NCBI RefSeq assembly: GCF_018130615.1
Contig: NZ_JAFCKB010000015.1
Location: 1 to 64,000, forward strand
Source of the DNA: Bradyrhizobium manausense
GTDB lineage: Bacteria > Pseudomonadota > Alphaproteobacteria > Rhizobiales > Xanthobacteraceae
Reading direction: 5' to 3'
DNA: 64,000 nucleotides
In this document: one piece after another, positions 25,122 to 35,199 of the stretch
Layout of the letters: the number at the start of each line of letters is the position of its first letter
Numbering within the stretch: the stretch's first letter is position 1
Notes under the pieces: generated by a model
What the model saw: the letters and a program-made list of their open reading frames with translations, nothing else
What the model was told of the DNA's origin: nothing
Database searches by the model: none
Position numbers and translations under genes: made by a program

Positions 25122-25322
25122 TCAGGCTGCGAGCGGCGGATGTTCGATAGCCGCCTCATGGTAGATCGCGATCGCCTCGAAGCGATAGCCGCAGGCGTGG
25201 CAGCTCCAGAGATAGGAGACGCGTCCCTCGCCCGGCTCGATCCAGTCGGGCCGCGCGATCGGCGCGCCGCACTGGGCACATGGGTTCTGTGTGGGGATAT
25301 CGTCGATGTCTGCTCGGGTCAT
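25122..25322 (-). CDS. Small zinc-ribbon protein
   Basis: The start at 25322 (MTRADIDDIP) has GGGAGG seven bases upstream. The protein (66 residues) has two Cys pairs: NPCAQCGAPI near 12 and WSCHACGYRF near 41. Together they form a likely zinc ribbon. No other domain is present. Its function is unknown; similar short ribbons occur in rhizobia as stand-alone genes. A longer frame reaching 25472 lacks a ribosome-binding site and looks spurious upstream. Confidence 0.7.
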   Translation of the reverse strand: MTRADIDDIPTQNPCAQCGAPIARPDWIEPGEGRVSYLWSCHACGYRFEAIAIYHEAAIEHPPLAA

Positions 25323-25545
25323 GGACGTCCTCCCGAATGCTGGTGTCGCGTTTTTGGGCGGTTGCACGAATGGACAGACCTGCTGTCGCGTAAGGCACTC
25401 CGCCAGCTCCGAAATTAACCCATGTTTGAGTCGTAAAAACGACGGCTCGGCGAAAATCGCCGCTGGTGGCATTTCGCCACATCATCGCCGTGTTCCCACG
25501 GCCTAACGCGCACGGGGCGGGTCAGTTCTGCCGAGGAATACTTCA

Positions 25546-26091
25546 ATGAAAATTTTGCGTATTGCCGTTCTCGCTGCGGCGGGGCTGATGTTGCCGCAGG
25601 CCGCCTTCGCAGGCCAGGCCGAATATGCCGAGATGGTCGCCATGCATGCGCGCGCCAACGGCGTGCCGGAGGCGCTCGTGCATCGTGTCATCATGCGCGA
25701 GAGCCGTTATCAGCCTGGCCTCGTCGGCCGTGGCGGCACGATCGGGCTGATGCAGATCAAGCTCGCGACCGCCCGCGGCCTCGGCTACACCGGCGATGCG
25801 AGCGGCCTGCGCGATCCCAACACCAACCTCACCTACGCGGTCAAATACCTCGCCGGCGCCTATCACGCCGCCAATGGCGACCACGCAAGAGCCGTGCGTT
25901 ATTTCGCGGGCGGCTATTACTACGTTGCAAAGCAGCAGCGCCAGCAGCAGCAGCGGGCGATGGTGCAGGAGGCCAGCAACGAGCCCTGGCTCGAGCCGAA
26001 CGGCAATCCGCAGCCGATGTTCGGCAGCCTCCCGCACCGGAAACTCACCCAGCATGTCCGCAACGCGCGGGCGCAGGTTCCACACTATTGA
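25546..26091 (+). CDS. Lytic transglycosylase (SLT domain), exported
   Basis: The protein (181 residues) has a signal peptide ending at QAAFAG and a soluble lytic transglycosylase domain. The catalytic Glu is in IMRESRYQPGLVG, followed by the GLMQI motif (TIGLMQIKLATARGLGY), the N-x-NL.YAV motif and AVRYFAGGYYYV. It cleaves peptidoglycan glycan strands in the periplasm. The C-terminus is Gln-rich. It stands alone, upstream of a family A repeat and the thiamine riboswitch. Confidence 0.9.
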   Translation: MKILRIAVLAAAGLMLPQAAFAGQAEYAEMVAMHARANGVPEALVHRVIMRESRYQPGLVGRGGTIGLMQIKLATARGLGYTGDASGLRDPNTNLTYAVKYLAGAYHAANGDHARAVRYFAGGYYYVAKQQRQQQQRAMVQEASNEPWLEPNGNPQPMFGSLPHRKLTQHVRNARAQVPHY

Positions 26092-26093
26092 TC

Positions 26094-26173
26094 GTCATTC
26101 CGGGGCGATGCGGAGCATCGAACCCGGAATCTCGAGATTCCGGGTCTGGTGCTTCGCACCATCCCGGAATGAC
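26094..26173. repeat. Palindromic repeat, family A
   Basis: The arms GTCATTCCGGGG and CCCGGAATGAC enclose CGATGCGGAGCATCG and CCGGAATCTCGAGATTCCGG. It begins three bases after the transglycosylase stop codon. Confidence 0.88.
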
Positions 26174-26227
26174 TGGTCTGTGGCTAACGCGTTGACCACC
26201 CCGCCCCACTAGCCTACATTAGAGCCG

Positions 26228-26348
26228 TTCCGAGGGGTGCTCCGAGGAGGAGCTGAGATACCGCTAAATGGGCTATACGGCCAACACCGGCTGCCCAGGA
26301 CCGCGGTGACCCTTTGAACCTGATCCGGGTCATGCCGGCGAAGGGACA
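26228..26348 (+). promoter_or_regulatory. TPP riboswitch (THI element)
   Basis: The conserved parts are in order: a GAGGGGTGCTCC stem region, the CTGAGAT core in GGAGCTGAGATACC, and the second half GACCCTTTGAACCTGATCCGGGTCATGCCGGCGAAGGGA. Together they match the thiamine pyrophosphate aptamer. The aptamer ends within the ribosome-binding region of thiO (AAGGGACAGGG before ATG at 26352), so TPP binding probably blocks translation initiation. It controls the thiOSGE and probably thiC genes. Confidence 0.95.
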
Positions 26349-26351
26349 GGG

Positions 26352-27371
26352 ATGTTGCAGACGACCAAACGACCGGATTCACCGGTATCCATCATCGGAG
26401 CAGGCATTGCGGGGGCCTGGCAGGCGCTGTTGTTCGCGCAGGCCGGCCATGCGGTGACCCTGCACGAGCGCGGTGACGCCACCATGACCGATGCCACCAG
26501 CCATTGGGCCGGCGGCATGCTCGCGCCCTATTGCGAGGCCGAGGTCGCCGAACCCATCATCTCCAGGCTTGGCCAGCGCTCCCTCGACATCTGGCGGCGC
26601 GAATTGCCGGATACGCCCTTCAACGGCTCGCTCGTCGTCGCGCACCCGCGCGAGCGCAACGATTTCGAGCGCTTTGCGCGCATGACCGAAGAGCACCGCC
26701 GGCTCGATGCCGCAGGCCTTGCCGAGCTCGAGCCGTCGCTGGAAGGCCGCTTCCGCGATGCGCTGTTCTTCCCGAACGAGGGCCATGTCGAGCCGCGCCG
26801 CGTGCTGCCGAAGCTGCACGAGCGCATCAAAGCTGCCGGCGGCACCATCAAGTTCGACAGCGACGTCACCGCCCAGGACCTGCAAGGCCAGGGCGGCATC
26901 GTGATCGACTGCCGCGGCCTCGGTGCGCGCGACGAGCAGCCGGAGCTGCGCGGCGTCAAGGGCGAGATGATCCTGATCGAGACCGACGAGGTGCAGCTGG
27001 CGCGCCCGGTGCGGCTGATCCATCCGCGCTGGCCGCTCTACGTGATCCCGCGCGAGGACAATCTGTTCATGCTGGGCGCGACCTCGATCGAGGCCGAGGA
27101 CACCGGCGTTTCCGTCCGCTCCGCACTGGAGCTGCTCGGCGCGGCCTATGCGGTGCATCCGTCCTTCGGCGAGGCCCGCATCGTCGAATTCGGTTCGGGC
27201 CTTCGCCCGGCTTTTCCGGACAATCTGCCGCGTATCGGGGTGCGCGGCGGCCGGATCAGCGTCAACGGGCTCTACCGCCACGGCTTCCTGATCGCGCCCG
27301 CGCTGGCCGAGCTGACGCTTAATTATGTCGAGCGCGGCCAGATCGACAATGAGGTGATGCAATGCTTGTGA
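26352..27371 (+). CDS. thiO: Glycine oxidase ThiO
   Basis: The protein (339 residues) oxidises glycine to iminoacetate for thiazole synthesis. A dinucleotide-binding motif VSIIGAGIAGAWQALLFAQAGH is near the N-terminus, followed by ATSHWAGGMLAPYCEAE, typical of DadA-type FAD amino acid oxidases, and C-terminal RPAFPDNLPRIG. It is the first gene after the riboswitch and its last codons overlap the start of thiS by ten bases, indicating coupling. Confidence 0.93.
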   Translation: MLQTTKRPDSPVSIIGAGIAGAWQALLFAQAGHAVTLHERGDATMTDATSHWAGGMLAPYCEAEVAEPIISRLGQRSLDIWRRELPDTPFNGSLVVAHPRERNDFERFARMTEEHRRLDAAGLAELEPSLEGRFRDALFFPNEGHVEPRRVLPKLHERIKAAGGTIKFDSDVTAQDLQGQGGIVIDCRGLGARDEQPELRGVKGEMILIETDEVQLARPVRLIHPRWPLYVIPREDNLFMLGATSIEAEDTGVSVRSALELLGAAYAVHPSFGEARIVEFGSGLRPAFPDNLPRIGVRGGRISVNGLYRHGFLIAPALAELTLNYVERGQIDNEVMQCL

Positions 27372-27559
27372 CCGTCAACGGCGAGCAACGCGAAATCAAT
27401 TCGGCCAGCGTCGACGCGCTGCTCTCAGAGCTCGACTACGAGGGCACGCATTTCGCGATCGCGCTCAATTACGACGTGGTGCCGAAGAGCCGCTGGGCCG
27501 AGACCCACCTCAAGGCCGGCGACGAGATCGAGATCATCACGCCGCGGCAGGGAGGATGA
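27362..27559 (+). CDS. thiS: Sulfur carrier protein ThiS
   Basis: This 65-residue ubiquitin-like protein carries sulfur as a C-terminal thiocarboxylate; it ends in the required GG (IITPRQGG). The start MLVTVNGEQREI is typical. No thiF lies in the operon, so adenylation of ThiS must use a gene elsewhere. It is followed by a palindromic repeat before thiG. Confidence 0.95.
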   Translation: MLVTVNGEQREINSASVDALLSELDYEGTHFAIALNYDVVPKSRWAETHLKAGDEIEIITPRQGG

Positions 27560-27587
27560 GATGATGGTGGCGCAGACCCCTTCCACC

Positions 27588-27706
27588 TGTCGTCCCGGCG
27601 AAGGCCGGGACCCATACCGCGTGATCTCGCTTGGGGCACTCGGGGAGAGACCAACTGTCCCAACCAAATCCTGTGGTTATGGGTCCCGGCCTTCGCCGGG
27701 ACGACA
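27588..27706. repeat. Palindromic repeat, family C (TGTCGTCCCGGCG), inside the thi operon
   Basis: Perfect 29-bp arms at 27588-27616 and 27678-27706 (TGTCGTCCCGGCGAAGG and its complement, continuing to CCCATA) flank a 61-base centre. It sits between thiS and thiG and may shape mRNA stability. Other copies: 36198 and 47586. Confidence 0.9.
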
Positions 27707-27731
27707 GTGAGATTGAGGAGACACCTCCAAC

Positions 27732-28514
27732 ATGGTGACCTTCTACGGCAAAACCTTCGCCTCCCGCCTGCTGATCGGCAGCGCGCTCTATCCCTCGCCT
27801 GCGATCATGCAGGCGGCGATCCGCGCCGCCGGCTCGAACATCGTCACGGTGTCGCTGCGGCGCGAATCCGCCGGCGGCAAGACCGGGGACGCGTTCTGGA
27901 AGCTGATCCGCGAGCTCGACGTCGCCGTGCTGCCGAACACCGCCGGCTGCCGCAGCGTGCGCGAGGCCGTGACCACGGCAAAGCTCGCACGCGAATTGTT
28001 TGCGACGTCCTGGATCAAGCTCGAGGTCATCGCCGACAACGACACGCTGCAGCCCGATGTCGTGGGCCTCGTCGAAGCCGCAACCATCCTGATCAAGGAC
28101 GGTTTTGAAGTATTTCCCTACTGCACCGAGGATCTCTCGGTCGCCAACCGCCTGGTCGATGCCGGCTGCAAGGTGGTGATGCCGTGGGCCGCGCCCATCG
28201 GCAGCGCCAAGGGCATCATCAACCGCGACGCACTGAAGCTTTTGCGCGAGCGCCTGCCCGACATCACGCTGGTGGTCGACGCCGGCATCGGCGCGCCCTC
28301 GCATGCCGCCGAGGCGCTCGAACTCGGCTATGACGCCGTGCTGCTCAACACCGCCATCGCCAAGGCCGCCGATCCCGTCGCCATGGCCAACGCCTTCCGC
28401 CTCGGCTGTGAGGCCGGCCGCACCGCCTACGAGGCCGGGCTGATGAACGCCCGCGATTTCGCCTCACCCTCCACCCCTGTCGTTGGGACCCCGTTCTGGC
28501 ATGCCGTATCCTGA
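27732..28514 (+). CDS. thiG: Thiazole synthase ThiG
   Basis: The protein (260 residues) forms the thiazole phosphate ring from deoxyxylulose phosphate, ThiS thiocarboxylate and iminoacetate. It is a TIM barrel: [18 protein letters not shown] near the start, the Schiff-base Lys in [26 protein letters not shown] phosphate-binding loop, and [19 protein letters not shown]. Its end overlaps the start of thiE by 14 bases. Start follows GAGGAGAC but at a longer distance, which may reflect the inserted repeat. Confidence 0.95.
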   Translation: MVTFYGKTFASRLLIGSALYPSPAIMQAAIRAAGSNIVTVSLRRESAGGKTGDAFWKLIRELDVAVLPNTAGCRSVREAVTTAKLARELFATSWIKLEVIADNDTLQPDVVGLVEAATILIKDGFEVFPYCTEDLSVANRLVDAGCKVVMPWAAPIGSAKGIINRDALKLLRERLPDITLVVDAGIGAPSHAAEALELGYDAVLLNTAIAKAADPVAMANAFRLGCEAGRTAYEAGLMNARDFASPSTPVVGTPFWHAVS

Positions 28515-29124
28515 TCGCAACGCGTATCCTGATCGTTTCTATCCCGTCGTCGACAGCCTCGCCTGGGTCGAACGCCTGACAAAGCTCGGCGTCGGCACCA
28601 TTCAGCTGCGCACGAAAGAGCTGAACGACGCCGACGCGCTCCAGATCGTCACCGATGCGCTGGAGATCACCAAGGGCACGCAAGCCAAGCTGGTCGTGAA
28701 CGACTACTGGCGCGCGGCGATCGTCGCCGGCGCAAAATATCTGCATCTCGGCCAGGAGGATCTCGCCGACGCCGATCTCAAGGCGATCCGCGAGGCCGGC
28801 ATGTCGCTCGGAATCTCCACGCATGACGACGACGAGCTTGCGACCGCGCTCGCCGCACAACCCGATTACGTCGCGCTGGGCCCGATCTTCTTCACCACGC
28901 TCAAATCGATGCGCTTCGAGCCGCAGGGCATTCCGAAGATCACGGAATGGAAGAAGCGCATCGGCGACATTCCGCTGGTCGCGATCGGCGGCATCAAGTT
29001 CGAGCACGCCGCGGAGATCTTTGCGGCAGGCGCGGATTCCATCGCGGTGGTCAGCGACGTCACCCAGAACGCCGACCCCGACGCGCGGGTGCGGCAGTGG
29101 CTCGGCCAGAAGGAGCCGGCGTGA
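28501..29124 (+). CDS. thiE: Thiamine-phosphate synthase ThiE (or ThiE-like)
   Basis: The ATG at 28501 overlaps the end of thiG. The protein (207 residues) joins the pyrimidine and thiazole units. Typical blocks are [13 protein letters not shown] (Q-x-R-x-K motif), [50 protein letters not shown] and [26 protein letters not shown]. All of these fit ThiE rather than the regulator TenI. A family B repeat follows between this gene and thiC. Confidence 0.92.
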   Translation: MPYPDRNAYPDRFYPVVDSLAWVERLTKLGVGTIQLRTKELNDADALQIVTDALEITKGTQAKLVVNDYWRAAIVAGAKYLHLGQEDLADADLKAIREAGMSLGISTHDDDELATALAAQPDYVALGPIFFTTLKSMRFEPQGIPKITEWKKRIGDIPLVAIGGIKFEHAAEIFAAGADSIAVVSDVTQNADPDARVRQWLGQKEPA

Positions 29125-29144
29125 TGCACTCCACTCTCTCCACC

Positions 29145-31191
<2,047 letters not shown>

Positions 31192-31198
31192 GGCGGCT

Positions 31199-31876
31199 TC
31201 ACACTTCCAAATCTGCCGCGTCAGCAGTTTCACCTTTGGGTACAACGGGAGGGGGAGCATCGTAATCTCCCTCCCGTTCTAGCTCTCTTCTGCATGGAGG
31301 TATCCAGATTAGCCTGGGTGCCTCAATCAAGTCTTCTTTACGCCAGACAAACCACGCGTAGCCGGTTGCCGTGGATGCCTTTTGGTCTAACCGGCCTTTG
31401 ACCATTGGCACACGCTCAACGAATTGCGCAAAAGCGCTAGGCGGCCTGTCTCGAAATACCGAGCGGTATCTCCCCACACTTTCAAGAAACACGCTACGAG
31501 CCAAAATTGCTACACCACACTTGGCAATTTCTAGAGCGTGCAGCACAAACGTTTGCGCATGCTTGAATGGTGGGTTGGTTATGATCCAATCACACGAGTG
31601 GTCTTGAGGTCGCATTCTCACAAAATCAAAGATGTTTCCGTACCCATATTCGTACGCATCTGAGGAACAAACCACTTCGAAATAGTCTACAAGAACCTTC
31701 GACATGTGACCTGCCCCACAGGCGGGCTCCCAGCATGTCAGCCGTTTCAACGCGGTCTTCTCTTGCAAGACGTGTTCGATCAATGCCCGCGTTGCCCACG
31801 GCGGAGTGGGAAAATCGTCAGCGCTAGCTTTAGACTCAACTCGCTGAGACATGACAGCGTGCGACGTATTTTGCAT
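31199..31876 (-). CDS. N6-adenine-type DNA methyltransferase-like protein
   Basis: The 225-residue protein has motif I in EPACGAGHMSK (about 50-60) and motif IV as NPPF at 101-104, which together point to an exocyclic-amino methyltransferase acting on DNA. The N-terminal FPTPPWATRALIEHVL block is typical of phage-related methyltransferases of this kind. A target-recognition domain is not obvious. The GC content is lower than that of thiC next door, and the gene ends eight bases from thiC in convergent orientation. It may be an orphan methylase, part of an anti-restriction module, or a methylase with a partner outside the window; no restriction nuclease was found. Confidence 0.75.
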   Translation of the reverse strand: MQNTSHAVMSQRVESKASADDFPTPPWATRALIEHVLQEKTALKRLTCWEPACGAGHMSKVLVDYFEVVCSSDAYEYGYGNIFDFVRMRPQDHSCDWIITNPPFKHAQTFVLHALEIAKCGVAILARSVFLESVGRYRSVFRDRPPSAFAQFVERVPMVKGRLDQKASTATGYAWFVWRKEDLIEAPRLIWIPPCRRELEREGDYDAPPPVVPKGETADAADLEV

Positions 31877-31889
31877 AAATCACCGAGAA

Positions 31890-31918
31890 TCGAGAATGGT
31901 ACTTTTCACCATTCTCGA
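31890..31918 (-). promoter_or_regulatory. Palindromic operator candidate upstream of the methyltransferase gene
   Basis: An 11-bp perfect inverted repeat TCGAGAATGGT / ACCATTCTCGA with loop ACTTTTC starts 14 bp upstream of the methyltransferase start codon. Its position in the leader suggests a regulator site or an RNA hairpin. The small HTH protein encoded just upstream (31979-32266) is a candidate binder. Confidence 0.5.
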
Positions 31919-31978
31919 CTTTGGCAGCAACGACCACAAGTCCAAGGCTTGTCTTACCGACCTTCTTACCTAGCAGCG

Positions 31979-32266
31979 CTAGGCTCGTTTACCTCGAATG
32001 GCCTCGCTGACACGGCCGTGATTGACGTTGAACGCCTCTGCAATTGCTTGCTGTGACATTCCCGGATTCGCCTTGGCATAGTCCCGAATATCTTGGGCGA
32101 GATCTGGCGTCATTGGCGTACTGGTTGCCGGGGCGCGAGCGCCGATTGAGGGCCTACGCCGTAATTCATCGGCTAACTCTACCAGCTCTGTAGCCTCGCT
32201 CGGGCGGGAAAGCTTCAATTTAGTGGCGATAGCACGTAGTCGACTAGCTACTTCAGGCACTTTCAC
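31979..32266 (-). CDS. Small HTH DNA-binding protein
   Basis: The GTG at 32266 follows GGAGGA by four bases, so I prefer it to an upstream TTG. The 95-residue protein has a helical N-terminal half (VASRLRAIATKLKLSRPSEATELVELADELRR) and a C-terminal HTH: GMSQQAIAEAFNVNHGRVSEAIRG. The recognition helix is followed by a short basic tail GKRA. It reads in the same direction as the methyltransferase gene, about 100 bp upstream of it, and probably regulates the local genes. Confidence 0.7.
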   Translation of the reverse strand: MKVPEVASRLRAIATKLKLSRPSEATELVELADELRRRPSIGARAPATSTPMTPDLAQDIRDYAKANPGMSQQAIAEAFNVNHGRVSEAIRGKRA

Positions 32267-32398
32267 GCGTTCCTCCAATGGTTTACAATTTTCACCCCCT
32301 AAACCTTAACTAGATATGGATCATTCCGTCGCGTTGCCAGATCTCCTTTGGGGAAAAAATGGCAAGATCAATCGGTAACATAGTCTGGATCTTAGTGA

Positions 32399-33190
32399 CT
32401 AAAACGTTCGATCGGCATCCCGAAGACGAAGGTTGAATTCGTTCGGAATTACCTCATTCCAATATTGAGCGAACCATCGCACCTTTTCAAAATGCCGGGG
32501 AGAGTCCATTGACTCCTCGTAGCGCTGCTGAATTCGCTCACGAATGCCAAGATACTTACGATGCCTGATCTTCTCCTCCGACGTAAGCTTCTGGAATGGA
32601 TGCTCGTTCTTTTTTAGCAGCGAGACCACGGGCCGTAAAATATCGAGGTACATTGGCCCATCTAGAGATTGCCGCAAGCACTTCGCGTCAGGAGAGCTCA
32701 CGCGAAGCTTGGAATCTGCCGCGAAACGGATGATATCGTCGCGGACGTTGCGCGCTACCATGATGCGGGGAAATTTAACGACCTCTGATTCAAGGCTGTA
32801 CGCTTGTACAAGCGCCCTGCCGAATACCATTTTGTCGTCGTGATAAAGGGGCGCACGCACAACTGCGCCGCGGATAAAGTATCCTTCGACGAGCAGATCA
32901 ACTGCCAGCAATTCTAGCACATTGAAGATTTCAGCTAAGCCGCTCGGCGTAGGTAGAGTGGAGATCGCAACAGCGTCGGATATGCTCTGCGCGCGGAAGT
33001 CAGACTGTTGCTCGCTAGGACCATCAGACTTGGCTCCATGCACTCTTGCGAGTAACGCTCGCAGCGCGTCGAACTGACTTGACTCAGTACCTAGACGATC
33101 AATCAGCTGTCGAAAGCCTAGGATATCGACGAACGCGCAATACCGATCCCGATATGCTCCGACCTCTTTTTCAGACATCTGGTCCAGCAC
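32399..33190 (-). CDS. Class III nucleotide-cyclase-fold protein with altered active site
   Basis: The protein (263 residues) shows the class III cyclase pattern. FVDILGF at 20-26 matches FxDIxGF with the first metal Asp at 22. SISDAVAIS places a second metal Asp at 72. IRGAVVRAPL (107-116) matches the RxGI(H)xG strand. FGRALVQAYSLE (123-134) aligns with the GxxVNxAxRLE segment, but the transition-state Asn and Arg are Val/Gln and Ser. So the metal site seems kept and the cyclase pair lost. It may bind nucleotides or use another chemistry. Start may be GTG 33190 (AGGGGG upstream) or ATG 33178. It sits in the low-GC region. Confidence 0.65.
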   Translation of the reverse strand: MLDQMSEKEVGAYRDRYCAFVDILGFRQLIDRLGTESSQFDALRALLARVHGAKSDGPSEQQSDFRAQSISDAVAISTLPTPSGLAEIFNVLELLAVDLLVEGYFIRGAVVRAPLYHDDKMVFGRALVQAYSLESEVVKFPRIMVARNVRDDIIRFAADSKLRVSSPDAKCLRQSLDGPMYLDILRPVVSLLKKNEHPFQKLTSEEKIRHRKYLGIRERIQQRYEESMDSPRHFEKVRWFAQYWNEVIPNEFNLRLRDADRTF

Positions 33191-33368
33191 CGAATAGCCC
33201 CCTCAAGGCGGCAAATGAGATCCGAAAGAGCGGCAGAGAATGAAAAGATCAATCAAGGAACATATCCAGAACAATCAAAATTGGAAAGCTCGTGACAGAA
33301 GCTATCCACATGCTCGGTCAGCTCTTAGGATCAACCACGAAGCGATCGGCGAGCACACTCATTCTCTA

Positions 33369-33911
33369 ATGATCGCACGGATCCGCAATTTGCCTACGGT
33401 TGCTACCCACCGCCTCCCCGATCAGCTCCTTCCCAACCTCCGCCTCGTCTTCGTCGGCACCGCCGCCTCGACGCGCTCGGCCGAGCTCGGGCATTACTAC
33501 GCCCATCCCGGCAACCGCTTCTGGCGCACGCTTCATGAGGCCGGCATCACGCCGCGGCGCTATCAGCCAAGCGAGTTCGCCGCGCTGATCGAACTCGGGA
33601 TCGGCTTCACCGATCTCTCCAAGTCGGGCGCGGGGATGGATCACCAGATCGCGGCGGAGACGATCGACGTGCCGGGGTTCAGGGCGAAGATCGAAAAATA
33701 TCGGCCGCGGACGATTGCGTTCACGAGCAAGAAGGCGGCGAGCTTGTTTTATGGCAGGCCGTCAGCTGCGATTGCGCTCGGGCGGCAACCGCGCGATGCG
33801 AGCTTGCCGGAGATCTTCGTGCTGCCGTCGCCGTCGGGGGCGGCGTCCGGGCATTGGACACTGGAGCCGTGGCTGCAACTGGCAAATTGGATCTCGCACC
33901 TCGACTCCTGA
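33369..33911 (+). CDS. mug: Mismatch-specific uracil/thymine DNA glycosylase (Mug-type)
   Basis: The protein (180 residues) belongs to the TDG/Mug family that excises U or T opposite G. The N-terminal motif is LVFVGTAASTRSAELGHYYAHPGNRFWRTL, close to the family GxNPG-type site, with NRFW conserved. The later motif VLPSPSGAASGHW holds the family's PSPSG intercalation loop. I start at the ATG at 33369, where the family begins; the 129 bases upstream of it in frame are AT-richer and look unrelated. The gene is GC-rich like the core genome but is flanked on both sides by lower-GC genes. Confidence 0.85.
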   Translation: MIARIRNLPTVATHRLPDQLLPNLRLVFVGTAASTRSAELGHYYAHPGNRFWRTLHEAGITPRRYQPSEFAALIELGIGFTDLSKSGAGMDHQIAAETIDVPGFRAKIEKYRPRTIAFTSKKAASLFYGRPSAAIALGRQPRDASLPEIFVLPSPSGAASGHWTLEPWLQLANWISHLDS

Positions 33912-33944
33912 GATAGCTCTAACTGCCACGCACTTACGGCGCCG

Positions 33945-34418
33945 TCAAAACGCTTCTGGAGAAGGGGTCTTCTCGTCAGTTCGGCCAGACTGCATGGCGA
34001 TCAGGGAGCGGATGATGGCTCCGACCAGTTGCTCTGCAAAATCTTGGGGCATACCACCCGCGACGAGCCGCTTCTTCGCATCCTCTAGGCTGCCCACACT
34101 GATCTCGTCTGACGAGAGGACCTCGTTGAGGCCAAGCTTAGTTATGCCGACCAACCAAGCCTTTCTTTCTTCTTGAACTGGATACCTTGACCAGACAAGT
34201 TTCAAAATTTCCTCTTCGCGACCTCCCATAACTGCGGTCGTAATGTCTCCAAGCAACGCGCCAAGTTCGAGTTCAGCGCGTTGAGCCACAGGAGCTTCTG
34301 GCTCCCTGCGAAAGAGAAACACAATCAAATAAATTCCACCAGTACAGACGACCAAGACAATCCATATCTCAAATGGAACTTCCACACGAAGAAGAATGAG
34401 GAGGAAAGGATTAGACAT
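33945..34418 (-). CDS. Small single-span membrane protein, second gene of a two-gene operon
   Basis: The ATG at 34418 has AAGGA four bases upstream and overlaps the stop of the preceding gene by eight bases. The protein (157 residues) has one N-terminal span (FEIWIVLVVCTGGIYLIVFLF) followed by RREPE and a cytoplasmic helical domain of about 115 residues, with ELELGALLGDITTAVMGGREEEILKL and a C-terminal AEQLVGAIIRSLIAM. No known domain was recognised. The overlap indicates that it is made together with the four-span protein encoded before it. Confidence 0.65.
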   Translation of the reverse strand: MSNPFLLILLRVEVPFEIWIVLVVCTGGIYLIVFLFRREPEAPVAQRAELELGALLGDITTAVMGGREEEILKLVWSRYPVQEERKAWLVGITKLGLNEVLSSDEISVGSLEDAKKRLVAGGMPQDFAEQLVGAIIRSLIAMQSGRTDEKTPSPEAF

Positions 34419-35199
34419 TGTCCTTCTCCGCTGTACTCGCAGAAGCAATCAGGGCTGCGAGTCTTGCATAGTTTTCATCACGCTTCGCAGGATCGGATAC
34501 TTTGGCCAAGAGAAAGTTTGCGAAATGCAAATGGTTAGTGGTCACTAGCTTTCTGTGGAATCCAGTCAACGTCGTTATCGTCTCGGCAAACATCTTAAGG
34601 TAAATCGCCGCCACAAAATTAGTTAGCACTCCGGAGACCAATCCAAACGCCCCTGTCAGGACTTTCTCGGACAAGCCTTCGACGTGCTTCAGGTCGTACA
34701 ATGTATAACCGACGATACCGAAGCCGAGCACGACGCAACTAATTCCGGTAGCGAAGACGAATGCGCTATGGCGAAGCGTTTGCTGATAATATCTTCGCAA
34801 GTCGATACCGTGAGCCTTGAAGAGACGCTCAGCTCTCTGTTCTGTCGCTTCGGCTCCCGTTAGTCGAAGTGCAATTTCGCTTTCGATAGCTTCAATTTCA
34901 GTATCGATCGCTCCGGCGTAGGAAAACATCGGAAAGGCGATTGCCACGATCAGATAAAAGGCGCCTGCTGCCAACAGATAGGGAGATTGCCATTTGATGT
35001 AGATCGCAAAAAACGCGACGAAGAATAGCAACCCCGTCGCTGGCACGAATCGACCCAAGGCCGTATAATACGACCTCTTTTGCCTTAACTCCTGAAGCTG
35101 ACGGCGAAGCCCCTCGACTTCGCTCTTGTTCAGATCAAGATCAAAGTCTTTAAACGCTTCAGGATTGAATGTCTTTCCAGGACCATCAATGGAGTGCAT
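34411..35199 (-). CDS. Four-span membrane protein (TRADD-N-associated-TM-like C-half)
   Basis: The protein (262 residues) starts with a soluble helical region (SEVEGLRRQLQELRQ), then four spans: about 50-72, 76-98, 145-167 and 182-205. The C-terminal half, YYQQTLRHSAFVFATGISCVV to the end, has two spans followed by a long helix with HFANFLLAKVSDPAKRDENYARLA. This layout resembles the TRADD-N-associated membrane domain (CyanoTRADDas_TM) described in bacterial conflict systems, but the match is by eye. Low GC and lack of core-genome partners suggest recent acquisition. It is the first gene of a two-gene operon. Confidence 0.6.
   Translation of the reverse strand: MHSIDGPGKTFNPEAFKDFDLDLNKSEVEGLRRQLQELRQKRSYYTALGRFVPATGLLFFVAFFAIYIKWQSPYLLAAGAFYLIVAIAFPMFSYAGAIDTEIEAIESEIALRLTGAEATEQRAERLFKAHGIDLRRYYQQTLRHSAFVFATGISCVVLGFGIVGYTLYDLKHVEGLSEKVLTGAFGLVSGVLTNFVAAIYLKMFAETITTLTGFHRKLVTTNHLHFANFLLAKVSDPAKRDENYARLAALIASASTAEKDNV

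Noticed and set aside
33240-33368. N-terminal extension of the mug gene by 43 residues
   Set aside because: The family starts near MIARIRNLP; the upstream 129 bases are AT-richer, continue the low-GC region and match no part of the fold.
32399-35199. A classical Pycsar operon
   Set aside because: The cyclase-like and membrane genes are separated by mug and an intergenic region, the cyclase lacks the Asn/Arg pair, and the membrane protein was not recognised as the known Pycsar effector type. Kept only as a hypothesis.
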